The notes beneath the pieces are model-generated. The model did not search any database, was not told the origin of the DNA, and saw only the letters and a program-made list of their open reading frames with translations. A DNA stretch of 32,345 nt from Peptostreptococcaceae bacterium (GTDB taxonomy: Bacteria > Bacillota > Clostridia > Peptostreptococcales > Filifactoraceae). A program made the position numbers and the translations under genes. Location of the stretch: contig JAUNKE010000026.1 of NCBI GenBank assembly GCA_030532905.1, positions 1-32,345 of the forward strand, given 5' to 3'. Shown here piece after piece: positions 9,071 through 16,139 of this stretch. Position 1 is the first letter of the stretch. The number at the start of each line of letters is the position of its first letter.

Positions 9071-9825
9071 AACTCCTCCTTAAATACCAGCATCCTTCTT
9101 GTATGCAAATCTAAATTATCAAAATGGTAATCAATATATTTATCCAATACTGTGTTGAGCTCCATCAATATGATGTCCGATATTTTCGCCTGTAAAATGG
9201 TTTCATAATCATTTTTCAAAATATAATCCGCCAAACGAAAACTCGTCGAATCCAGCCGAAAGTTGTACGCCGGCGTCTGTGCAACGGATGGCATACAATC
9301 GGAACAAATTCGTCCGCCCTCTGAAATATTAAAGTTGTTTCCGAGCTGTTCATGTTTACCGCATATTGTGCATTGGCTCATAACTGGTTTATACCCAAAA
9401 ATGTCGATTATCTTTAAGTCAAATATTATTTTTTGCAATAAAATATTTTCATCGCGCTTCAAAGACGCCAATGCGGACTTGAGCAGCTCAAATAATCGCA
9501 AATTCGTATGCTCCTCCAACGAAATTTTTTCAACGAATTGAAGAAAATAATATCCGAGATAGGTTTTGGCATACGATGAGGATATCGAAAAATTATTGTC
9601 GATTAAATCCGCCTGAACCAATTTGTATCTTCCGTCGAAACTCGACAGCGTCATATTGGAAAGCGAAAAAATCTGCGTCGCACTCATCAACGGACTTTTC
9701 ATTCGGCGGGCATATTTGGCGTAAGCGCCGATTTTCCCGAATTTCTTGGTAAAGATATTGACGATTAAATCCGCCTCCGAATATTTGGTTGCTCGTAAAA
9801 CAATGCCTTCCGTTTGTACTTGCAT
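9067..9825 (-). CDS. recO: DNA repair protein RecO
   Basis: RecO loads RecA on SSB-coated single-stranded DNA in RecFOR recombinational repair. The 252-aa protein has the N-terminal OB-fold beginning VQTEGIVLRATKYSEADLIVNIFTK and a central helical region. A C-terminal zinc-binding pair, CTICG near residue 151 and CSDC near 172, is also present. Its ATG overlaps the era stop codon by 1 nt (TGATG), and its stop overlaps the next gene by 4 nt. The era-recO order is the normal Bacillota arrangement. Confidence 0.94.
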   Translation of the reverse strand: MQVQTEGIVLRATKYSEADLIVNIFTKKFGKIGAYAKYARRMKSPLMSATQIFSLSNMTLSSFDGRYKLVQADLIDNNFSISSSYAKTYLGYYFLQFVEKISLEEHTNLRLFELLKSALASLKRDENILLQKIIFDLKIIDIFGYKPVMSQCTICGKHEQLGNNFNISEGGRICSDCMPSVAQTPAYNFRLDSTSFRLADYILKNDYETILQAKISDIILMELNTVLDKYIDYHFDNLDLHTRRMLVFKEEL

Positions 9826-10730
9826 CAGTTCATTTCCTTATCGTCAAAACCGAAATTGCGGATAAAAGATTCATTATCCCGCCAATTATTTTTGATTTTG
9901 ACCCAAAGCTCCAAATTGACCCGCGCATCGAAACGCTCTTCCAATTCCTTACGCGCCGCCATCCCGATTCCTTTGATTTTTCGTCCGCCTTTGCCGATAA
10001 TAATTTTTTTGTGACTCTCTCTTTCGATATAGATGACCGCTCCGATATGAATCAGATTGTTTTTCTTTTCTTCAAGCTGCTCGATTTCGACCATGACGCC
10101 ATGCGGTATTTCTTCTTCGGTATAATGCAATATCTTTTCGCGAATCAATTCCGCAATCAACACCTTGGTCGGTTGGTCGGTGGTCGCTTCCGTGCTGAAG
10201 TAAATCGGTCCTTCCGGCAAATATCGCTTGATGACTTCAAGCAATCTGTCTTTGTTTCTGTCTTTGAGCGCCGAAATCGGAATAATCTCGTCAAAAATTT
10301 CCAGTTCCGCATACATTTCAATATTTTTGAGAATCTGCTCGTTGCTCATCTTGTCGATTTTGTTGATGAGCAAAAGTTTCGGTTCTTTTCGATGGCGCAG
10401 TTTTTCAATAATATCCTTGTCCTTTCGTCCGATGAAATCGGATTGGTCAACGACAAAGAGCAGCACATCCGCATCTCGAAGGGAGCCTTCGGAAATTTTC
10501 TCCATATACTTGCCCAATTTATTTCGCGGCGATTGCATCCCCGGCGTGTCGATAAATACGATTTGCGAATCATCGTCATTGTAAATTCCGCGCACCAATG
10601 TTCTCGTCGTCTGCGGTTTGTCGCTCATGATGGCGATTTTATCTTCGACCAACGAATTGATGAGCGTCGATTTGCCGACATTTGGGCGACCGACGATGCT
10701 CACGAAGCCCGACTTAAATACTTTTTCCAT
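9825..10730 (-). CDS. era: GTPase Era
   Basis: Essential GTPase for 16S rRNA maturation and small-subunit assembly. The 301-aa protein carries G1 GRPNVGKS at 14-21, the TTR switch region near 42, DTPG (G3) near 61 and NKID (G4) near 125. A C-terminal KH domain has the RNA-binding loop GKGGRKIKGIG near residue 233. Length is typical. It lies downstream of ybeY and phoH, which also act on rRNA, within the classical ribosome-maturation cluster. The upstream dgkA-PAP2 gene ends 11 nt before its ATG. Confidence 0.96.
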   Translation of the reverse strand: MEKVFKSGFVSIVGRPNVGKSTLINSLVEDKIAIMSDKPQTTRTLVRGIYNDDDSQIVFIDTPGMQSPRNKLGKYMEKISEGSLRDADVLLFVVDQSDFIGRKDKDIIEKLRHRKEPKLLLINKIDKMSNEQILKNIEMYAELEIFDEIIPISALKDRNKDRLLEVIKRYLPEGPIYFSTEATTDQPTKVLIAELIREKILHYTEEEIPHGVMVEIEQLEEKKNNLIHIGAVIYIERESHKKIIIGKGGRKIKGIGMAARKELEERFDARVNLELWVKIKNNWRDNESFIRNFGFDDKEMN

Positions 10731-10741
10731 TTCCTTCCTCT

Positions 10742-11479
10742 CTATATATCAAACAACTGAAAAATAGCAATCATAACGAAGATACCGAGCGCCGCACCGA
10801 CGATGGTCTCTTCTTTAGTATGAATTCCGCCTTCGATTCTCGATTGAGAAATCAGCGCCGCCATAATAAATGCCATCGTCGCAACCAAGGTGTTGGACGA
10901 AAGCAAACTGATGGTCGTCGCCAAGCCGAAGCCGAGCGCCGAGTGCCCGCTGACCTGTCCGCCCTGAAAAGGCGTTCCCGACTTGGTATAGGTTTTCAGT
11001 CCGATTACCAAAACCAAAATCAACACGATGCCGACAAAACTCAAATGGATTTCCTGTCGTCTGATTTTCATCAATACCGTCAGCGTCAACGGATTGAATT
11101 TGTCATAAAAAACGAGATAGCCGACAACGACCGCATTGATTGCGGTAACGACCACCGCTCCCGCCGCCACATCCTTCGCGACTTTGGCAAGCGGACGAAA
11201 TTCCTCGGTAATCAAATCGACCACGCTTTCGATGGCGGTATTGATAAGTTCCGCAAAAATTACCAGAATGATGGATAGAAAAACCAATGCGGATTCCATT
11301 CTCGTCAAATCAAAAAACAGCATGCCGATAATGACGACCACCGCCGCCACATAATGCGCCCGCATATTGTTTTGAGACATCAGTGAATAAATCAATCCTT
11401 CGACCGCGTAGTTGAAACTGGCTATAAAGTTTTTTTGTTTTTTCATATCTTTGGGGTCTTTTGGCTCATTTGATTTCAC
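10742..11479 (-). CDS. Undecaprenol/diacylglycerol kinase DgkA fused to a PAP2-like phosphatase domain
   Basis: A 245-aa membrane protein. Residues about 15-125 are a Gram-positive DgkA-type lipid kinase: the signature ELINTAIESVVDLIT sits at 76-90 and AKDVAAGAVV at 101-110, with three membrane segments. Residues 140-245 are a PAP2-like phosphatase domain with GGQVSGHSALGF (173-184) and SQSRIEGGIHTKEE (211-224). The PAP2 motifs are unusual: PSGH is VSGH, and the last motif SR-x5-H-x3-D has Glu instead of Asp. The first KxxxxxxRP motif is not clear. Joining kinase and phosphatase suggests undecaprenyl phosphate recycling. The start is GTG 11479 with AGGTGA upstream. Confidence 0.85.
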   Translation of the reverse strand: MKSNEPKDPKDMKKQKNFIASFNYAVEGLIYSLMSQNNMRAHYVAAVVVIIGMLFFDLTRMESALVFLSIILVIFAELINTAIESVVDLITEEFRPLAKVAKDVAAGAVVVTAINAVVVGYLVFYDKFNPLTLTVLMKIRRQEIHLSFVGIVLILVLVIGLKTYTKSGTPFQGGQVSGHSALGFGLATTISLLSSNTLVATMAFIMAALISQSRIEGGIHTKEETIVGAALGIFVMIAIFQLFDI

Positions 11480-11487
11480 AATATCAC

Positions 11488-11967
11488 CTAATCCCTTGTT
11501 ATATTGACCGCATTCATAATATCGCTCTGCATCTTTTCCATTTCTTTTCGCTCATCCTCATCGATATGGTCGTAGCCCAGCAGATGCAAAATGGAATGAC
11601 AGATCAAAAATGCAATCTCTCGTTTGATGGAATGTCCGTATTCCTTCGCTTGATTTTTTGCAGTCGGCATCGAAATGATGATATCGCCGAGCAAAATCGG
11701 CCCGAACTGTGCTAAATCTTCGAGATTGTCAAAATCCTCGATTTCAAGCATCGGAAAAGAAAGGACATCCGTCGGTACATCCTTTTGTCTGTATTCGCGG
11801 TTGAGATTTTGAATTTCCTCATCATCCACAAAGGTCAACGAGATTTCAAAATCACCTTCCATATTCTCATATTCCAAAATATATTCGCCGACTTTTTGAA
11901 CGGCTTGCAATATTTCTTCGCTCAAATCCGTTCCAAAGTCACCCAACTCTATATTAAATTCCAGCAA
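11488..11967 (-). CDS. ybeY: Endoribonuclease/rRNA maturation factor YbeY
   Basis: A 159-aa zinc-dependent endoribonuclease family member needed for 16S rRNA 3'-end maturation and ribosome quality control. The hallmark is the metal-binding motif HSILHLLGYDH near residues 130-140, preceded by the conserved segment YRQKDVPTDVLSFP near 60. The gene starts 7 nt after the phoH stop and ends 8 nt before the dgkA fusion. In related Bacillota a phosphodiesterase gene (pgpH) often lies between phoH and ybeY; it is absent here. Confidence 0.94.
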   Translation of the reverse strand: MLEFNIELGDFGTDLSEEILQAVQKVGEYILEYENMEGDFEISLTFVDDEEIQNLNREYRQKDVPTDVLSFPMLEIEDFDNLEDLAQFGPILLGDIIISMPTAKNQAKEYGHSIKREIAFLICHSILHLLGYDHIDEDERKEMEKMQSDIMNAVNITRD

Positions 11968-11974
11968 ATCACAC

Positions 11975-12991
11975 CTACTTCTTCAAAAATTTATGCGTTT
12001 TTTCTTTGGGCGGTTTGGATTTATCCTTCTCCTTGTCCTTCCCTTTTTCGTATTTTTCATAGGCTTTGATGATTCGTTGCACCAACTCATGACGCACAAC
12101 ATCCTTCTCGCTCAAAATATTGATGCCGATTCCTTCCACATTTTTGAGCACATCGGTCGCAATAATCAATCCGCTTTTTTTGCTCATCGGCAAGTCGATT
12201 TGCGTCACATCGCCGGTCACGACCGCTTTGGAGCCGTAGCCCAATCGCGTCAGAAACATTTTCATCTGCTCCGAAGTCGTATTTTGCGCCTCATCCAAGA
12301 TGATAAACGCATTGTCCAAAGTTCGACCGCGCATATATGCGAGCGGAGCCACCTCGATGACGCCTTTGTCCATCAGACGCACGAATTTTTCCGCACCGAA
12401 AATATCAAACAAAGCGTCATATAGAGGACGAAGATAAGGGTCCACCTTGTCCTTCAAATCCCCCGGCAAAAATCCGAGACTTTCTCCCGCCTCCACCGCC
12501 GGTCTGGTCAAAATGATTCTTGAAACCTCTTCCTTATTAAAAGCCTTCGCCGCCATCGCGACCGCAAGATAGGTTTTTCCCGTTCCCGCCGGTCCGATGC
12601 AGACGGTGATGTCATTTTCTTTGATATTGTTGATATATTGCTTCTGTCCCTGTGTTTTCGGTTTAAGCAAAACGCCCTTGGATGTCATAATAATGGATTC
12701 GCCATTCATATTTTCATCCGAGCCGCCGCTCTCTTTGAAAGTTTCCAGCGCGTAATTCACCGCTTGCAAGTCGATTCCTCTGCCCGATTCAACCAGCTTC
12801 TCCAATTTTTCAAGAACGGTAACGGCATTGTCCAATTTTTCTTCTTCTCCTATCAAAACCACATTATCATCTCGCAAAACGATGTTGATTTGAAAAAAGT
12901 TTTCGATGCGCTTGATATTGCGGTCAAAATTTCCAAATAGCTCTTCTTGGAATGTCTGTGAGTTTATCGTATATGTCCTGCTGTTGTTCAA
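11975..12991 (-). CDS. phoH: PhoH family ATPase
   Basis: A 338-aa P-loop ATPase of the PhoH/YlaK type, related to superfamily 1 helicases and linked to RNA metabolism. The Walker A GPAGTGKT is at 133-140 and Walker B IILDEAQNT near 234. An N-terminal KH-like region precedes them, and a lysine-rich tail (KEKDKSKPPKEK) ends the protein. The start is TTG at 12991, supported by a perfect GGAGG 7 nt upstream. It is the first gene of the run through ybeY, era, recO and onward. Confidence 0.93.
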   Translation of the reverse strand: MNNSRTYTINSQTFQEELFGNFDRNIKRIENFFQINIVLRDDNVVLIGEEEKLDNAVTVLEKLEKLVESGRGIDLQAVNYALETFKESGGSDENMNGESIIMTSKGVLLKPKTQGQKQYINNIKENDITVCIGPAGTGKTYLAVAMAAKAFNKEEVSRIILTRPAVEAGESLGFLPGDLKDKVDPYLRPLYDALFDIFGAEKFVRLMDKGVIEVAPLAYMRGRTLDNAFIILDEAQNTTSEQMKMFLTRLGYGSKAVVTGDVTQIDLPMSKKSGLIIATDVLKNVEGIGINILSEKDVVRHELVQRIIKAYEKYEKGKDKEKDKSKPPKEKTHKFLKK

Positions 12992-13022
12992 TCTGTTTCC
13001 TCCACTAAAATTTGTTAACTCT

Positions 13023-13051
13023 ATTTTACACTATTTTGTTAGATAATAAAA
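13023..13051 (-). promoter_or_regulatory. Candidate promoter of the phoH operon
   Basis: TAAAAT on the reverse strand (13028-13023) lies about 30 nt before the phoH TTG start. The -35 position (13051-13046, TTTTAT) is poor. It overlaps the divergent superoxide reductase promoter, so the two polymerases may compete. Confidence 0.4.
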
Positions 13052-13064
13052 GAATAAGTATTTT
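13036..13064 (+). promoter_or_regulatory. Candidate promoter of the superoxide reductase gene
   Basis: TTGTTA (13036-13041) and TATTTT (13059-13064) are 17 nt apart on the forward strand, giving a leader of about 60 nt. I see no clear PerR or Fur box. Confidence 0.4.
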
Positions 13065-13134
13065 AATGTGTAAAGGATTATTTTGCGGGTATATGTATAT
13101 GGAAACAAATTTTTAGTTTTTGGAGGAAAAAAAT

Positions 13135-13503
13135 ATGGCAATAGCAAATTTCATTAAATCCGGCGATTGGAAAGCGGAAAAACATGTTCCTGTAATTACA
13201 ATCCCTGAAAATATTGTGGCAAATGAATTTTTTGAAGTAAAACTTTCCGTTGGAGAAGAGATTGCTCATCCAAACACATTGGAGCATCATATCGCTTGGT
13301 ATAAATTGTTCTATGTTCAGGAAGGAAGCCAAGTTATCGTTGAGCTTGCATCCAATATTTTTGCAGCGCATGGAGAACTTGATAACTACAACGACTTCTC
13401 ATTTGCAACAAGAATCAAATTGCCGAAGCCGGGTAAATTGGTGGCACTAAGCTACTGTAATATCCACGGACTTTGGGAAAACGAAGTGGAAGTTAAATTC
13501 TAA
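13135..13503 (+). CDS. Superoxide reductase, neelaredoxin type
   Basis: It reduces superoxide to hydrogen peroxide at a mononuclear iron centre without making oxygen, a typical anaerobe defence. The 122-aa protein has all centre II ligands in family spacing: EKHVP (Glu15, His17), HPN (His45), EHH (His51), and CNIHG (Cys108, His111). The N-terminal rubredoxin-like desulforedoxin domain is absent, so it is the one-iron form. I chose ATG 13135 because GGAGG lies 8 nt upstream. An in-frame TTG at 13120 overlaps that site and is less likely. The gene stands alone, divergent from phoH, with its own terminator. Confidence 0.95.
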   Translation: MAIANFIKSGDWKAEKHVPVITIPENIVANEFFEVKLSVGEEIAHPNTLEHHIAWYKLFYVQEGSQVIVELASNIFAAHGELDNYNDFSFATRIKLPKPGKLVALSYCNIHGLWENEVEVKF

Positions 13504-13529
13504 TACTTTGAATGAAATACTTTGAATGA
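13504..13529. repeat. Short tandem duplication after the superoxide reductase stop
   Basis: The 14-nt unit TACTTTGAATGAAA at 13504-13517 is followed by a second partial copy TACTTTGAATGA at 13518-13529. It lies between the stop codon and the terminator and probably reflects a slippage event. Confidence 0.7.
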
Positions 13530-13530
13530 C

Positions 13531-13557
13531 AAAAGCCGGCATCCGCCGGCTTTTTTT
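13531..13557 (+). terminator. Rho-independent terminator of the superoxide reductase gene
   Basis: The stem AAGCCGGC/GCCGGCTT with loop ATCC is followed by seven T. The reverse complement has four T after the stem and could also stop transcripts arriving from the island on the other strand. Confidence 0.92.
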
Positions 13558-13560
13558 GTA

Positions 13561-13783
13561 GTTTTCTAAAGTTCTTCCGAGATTTTTCTCTTTTTTCCGG
13601 TTTTATGAATCCCCTTGAGAAATTCCGGTAATAGTTGATAATTCTTTTTGAGTAATTTGCTTTTCACTTCGTCCGTCCAATATTGCTTTTATAATTTGAA
13701 ATTCAACTTCTAAAGTCCCATTCCTCTTTAAACTCGGGATCTTTCATCTGCTCTTTCAACGAAACTCTAAAGTTTTTTCCCAT
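13561..13783 (-). pseudogene. Degraded HigA-like antitoxin gene (HTH, frameshifted)
   Basis: On the reverse strand an ATG at 13783, with GAGGAG upstream, begins MGKNFRVSLKEQMKDPEFK. This is the usual N-terminus of small HigA/XRE antitoxins that also carry a toxin-binding helix. The frame breaks near 13712-13720 and hits TGA. Moving to another frame restores TLEVEFQIIKAILDGRSEKQ and then ITQKELSTITGISQGD, the helix-turn-helix. A second break gives TAA at 13603-13605, after which LGRTLEN resembles the end of the HTH domain. The reading stops at the superoxide reductase terminator. No intact HigB-type toxin is visible upstream. The remnant is too broken to work as written. Confidence 0.75.
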
Positions 13784-13833
13784 CTTTATCAACTCCTCTT
13801 TTGTACTGCAGTCAAAATGAAATTTATTCGAGC

Positions 13834-13868
13834 CAACAATCACAATCCAAATTTCGATTGTAACGCTT
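13834..13868. repeat. 35-bp direct repeat, left copy
   Basis: Identical over 35 nt to 16080-16114. It contains a near-perfect palindrome (arms ACAATC/GATTGT around AAATTT). It starts about 25 nt after the restriction gene stop. The two copies bracket the restriction-modification pair. Confidence 0.95.
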
Positions 13869-13892
13869 ATTTATTTCAATCCAAACAAATCT

Positions 13893-14717
13893 TTATCCTT
13901 TTGCCTGTTTATTAAAGCCCTTGTATGTGCCAAAACCTAACATATATGCAGCCATTCCAACCGCCAAATCTTCGGATTCTATATCTTGTTTTGCTGCAAG
14001 TGCTCTTAATTCTTCAATAACCGTATCATGAGGCACAACTGTTCCCGCTAATTCTTTTACCACTTTTTCAATTACAGCCGGTAATATCATACACATCTGA
14101 TAGAAAGCATCATCCTGTCCTGTTACCATTGCATAAAATTGGTCAAGGCTGACTCTGCGAATCAATTTATGACCAACTTTTCTTTTATCGACAGTTGTTT
14201 CCCATTTGATATTTTGAGAGCGTTGAGCTATTGCTTCAACCAAAAAACATGCACAGTCATCATCGTTCAACAGCTGATTTTGCATTTTGATGAATGTTTT
14301 GCCCGCCGAGGCGGAATTCATTGTATTATGTTTATTCTTCATCTCCACATACACGGTATGAACAAAACCGGAATCCGGTATTTCAATTCCTTCCGGATTT
14401 TCGTAAATAACATCCCAACCACCTTCTTCACCATTTGGCGGTACATGGCAATTTGTAATATATTGAAAAATTCTTTGATGAAAATACCCAATATCGTTAT
14501 TATTCGATTTGTCTCTTTGACGAAAGATTTCATTGCTAACAATTTCTTCCCATGAAGATTGGTATACCGTCTTGTCAAAAATGAGCTTTATGGGATCGAT
14601 AATATTTTTATTAAAACGCTTCAAATCAAACGATTCGAGTTTTTCACCATATTTTCCGATTGTAGCTTTTACATGATTTGTAAAATCTTCTTCTGTTATA
14701 AAGGTTAGATTCCACAT
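13893..14717 (-). CDS. Type II restriction endonuclease, Eco47II/Sau96I family (predicted GGNCC)
   Basis: A 274-aa protein I recognise as the Eco47II family of type II restriction enzymes, which cut at GGNCC. Family hallmarks are NKNIIDPIKLIFDKTVY near residue 37, GYFHQRIFQYI near 77 and YVEMKNKHNTMNSASAGKT from 123. The PD-(D/E)xK core is probably Asp102 with Glu125 and Lys127. The ATG overlaps the methyltransferase 3' end by 13 nt, with GGAGG 7 nt before it, so it is made after the methyltransferase. Length is about normal. After the TAA, another frame stays open with LINRQKDKDLFGLK, which hints at rearrangement at the 3' junction. Specificity is inferred from the family. Confidence 0.88.
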   Translation of the reverse strand: MWNLTFITEEDFTNHVKATIGKYGEKLESFDLKRFNKNIIDPIKLIFDKTVYQSSWEEIVSNEIFRQRDKSNNNDIGYFHQRIFQYITNCHVPPNGEEGGWDVIYENPEGIEIPDSGFVHTVYVEMKNKHNTMNSASAGKTFIKMQNQLLNDDDCACFLVEAIAQRSQNIKWETTVDKRKVGHKLIRRVSLDQFYAMVTGQDDAFYQMCMILPAVIEKVVKELAGTVVPHDTVIEELRALAAKQDIESEDLAVGMAAYMLGFGTYKGFNKQAKG

Positions 14718-15946
14718 GACAATTCCTCCAATGCTTCTTTTATTTTAAGAGCAATATCGTATGCGAGATTCACAGGAACGGCATTTCCCACCTGCTTATA
14801 CTGTTCTCCTACGCTACCACAAAACTGCCAATCATCCGGAAAACTTTGACATCTTGCATTTTCGCGAACTGTAAACGGGCGCGGCTCCAACGGATGACAA
14901 CGCTCCGTTTGCTTTTGGCTTGGTGAAGTAAGCACAGCCAATGAAGGCTCATCCAAGCTTAATCTTCTCAATATCCCGGTTCTTCCCCCTTCCATATAAT
15001 AACAGCTTTTCATATACTCCTTAGCAATATCTTCGGGTATATCGCGCCAATATCCTCCCGGTGGAACAAGTTCAAAGAGTTTTCTCTTATACTCTGAATA
15101 GCTTGTTCCTTCACTTTCAGGACAATCCATAAGAATATCGCGTAAAACCGGTTTATATTTATGCGGTATCGGAAAATCAAAAGTAATTTTACTCGCCAAA
15201 TCTTTTCTAATGCCTATGGTGATAAGACGCTCTCTCTTTTGTGCCACGCCGTAATCCCACGCATTCAAAACCTGTTTCTGAATCGTATAGCCCGTGTTTT
15301 CAAAAATATCCGTAATAGTCGTATAAGTACGACCTTTATCATGGGTGAGCAAACCTCTTACATTTTCAAACAAAAACATTTTAGGTTGAAGTTGTTCTAA
15401 GAATTTCGCATAGTGATAAAAAAGAGTTCCCCTCGCATCTTCCAATCCTAATCTTTTGCCTGCATAAGAAAAAGATTGACAAGGTGCACCACCGGACAAT
15501 AAATCAAGTTCTCCTTTCTGAATCCCAAAATATTCTTCCAGATTCAAACAGGAAATATTGGCAATATCTTCATTGATAACTCTCCAGTTCGGACGATTGC
15601 ATTTCAATGTTTCTGAAGCGGCTTTGTCCATCTCTATTAAGCCGATAGTATCAAATCCCGCTTTTTCTATACCTAATGCTAATCCACCTGCACCTGCAAA
15701 CAATTCAATCGCTGTATATTTTTTTACTTTTGTTTCAAACTTCGTTCTTTGATTCATTAAAATAATCTCATTCGCATCACAATCCAAAACGGAACATATT
15801 TTTTCCATACTTTCAAAAGAAATAGTTTCATTTCTGTCCAGCCGTTCCAAAACATCAAAACTTATTCCTGCAGCTTCCATTAAATCAGTTCCGTTCATAT
15901 TTTTATCACTTAGCAATTCCCAAAGGCTATTATAGCAAACTGCCAC
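14705..15946 (-). CDS. DNA cytosine-5 methyltransferase with N-terminal HTH (partner of the GGNCC enzyme)
   Basis: It protects host DNA by making 5-methylcytosine at the site of the adjacent endonuclease. Of 413 aa, residues 1-65 form a helix-turn-helix of the XRE/Cro style. The methyltransferase follows: motif I ELFAGAGGLALG (81-92), motif IV GGAPCQSFS with catalytic Cys156, motif VI ENVRGLL, motif VIII QKRERLITIG and motif X QVGNAVPVNLA. The start is GTG 15946 with GGAGG 7 nt upstream. The HTH plus an inverted repeat over the -10 element suggests autorepression, as known for other HTH-bearing C5 methyltransferases. Base use is more AT-rich than in core neighbours. Confidence 0.93.
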   Translation of the reverse strand: MAVCYNSLWELLSDKNMNGTDLMEAAGISFDVLERLDRNETISFESMEKICSVLDCDANEIILMNQRTKFETKVKKYTAIELFAGAGGLALGIEKAGFDTIGLIEMDKAASETLKCNRPNWRVINEDIANISCLNLEEYFGIQKGELDLLSGGAPCQSFSYAGKRLGLEDARGTLFYHYAKFLEQLQPKMFLFENVRGLLTHDKGRTYTTITDIFENTGYTIQKQVLNAWDYGVAQKRERLITIGIRKDLASKITFDFPIPHKYKPVLRDILMDCPESEGTSYSEYKRKLFELVPPGGYWRDIPEDIAKEYMKSCYYMEGGRTGILRRLSLDEPSLAVLTSPSQKQTERCHPLEPRPFTVRENARCQSFPDDWQFCGSVGEQYKQVGNAVPVNLAYDIALKIKEALEELSCGI

Positions 15947-15974
15947 TATGACACCTCCAAAATCCTCACAACAT

Positions 15975-15999
15975 TACAATCACGATTCATCATATTGTA
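15975..15999 (-). promoter_or_regulatory. Candidate operator of the methyltransferase gene
   Basis: Perfect 6-bp inverted arms TACAAT/ATTGTA are separated by 13 nt, and one arm is the -10 element itself. A dimer of the methyltransferase HTH bound here would block the promoter. This is inferred from position and symmetry. Confidence 0.45.
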
Positions 16000-16023
16000 G
16001 CATAATTTACATAAAGAAAACAA
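15994..16023 (-). promoter_or_regulatory. Promoter of the restriction-modification operon
   Basis: TTGTTT (16023-16018), an 18-nt spacer and TACAAT (15999-15994). The -10 is preceded by TGC, an extended -10. Confidence 0.6.
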
Positions 16024-16079
16024 CATTTGTATATACCTTTGTTCTCACAAGTAATCTCGCTCTAAAAATCCGACTGATT

Positions 16080-16114
16080 CAACAATCACAATCCAAATTT
16101 CGATTGTAACGCTT
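16080..16114. repeat. 35-bp direct repeat, right copy
   Basis: Identical to 13834-13868 in the same orientation. It lies 25 nt downstream of the LD-carboxypeptidase stop. On the reverse strand the carboxypeptidase frame continues past its stop through the repeat with KLDKINEALQSKFGL and then TGA, so this DNA may derive from a gene end. Confidence 0.95.
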
Positions 16115-16139
16115 CGTTTATTTTATCAAGTTTGATGTC

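Noticed and set aside
9789..10760. Long forward-strand open frame (323 codons) opposite era
   Set aside because: It is fully antisense to era, which has every GTPase and KH motif. It shows no motif or ribosome site; codon bias of era leaves the opposite frame open.
13504..13529. Tandem TACTTTGAATGA units as a possible CRISPR or iteron array
   Set aside because: Only two adjacent partial copies and no spacers; better explained by slippage.
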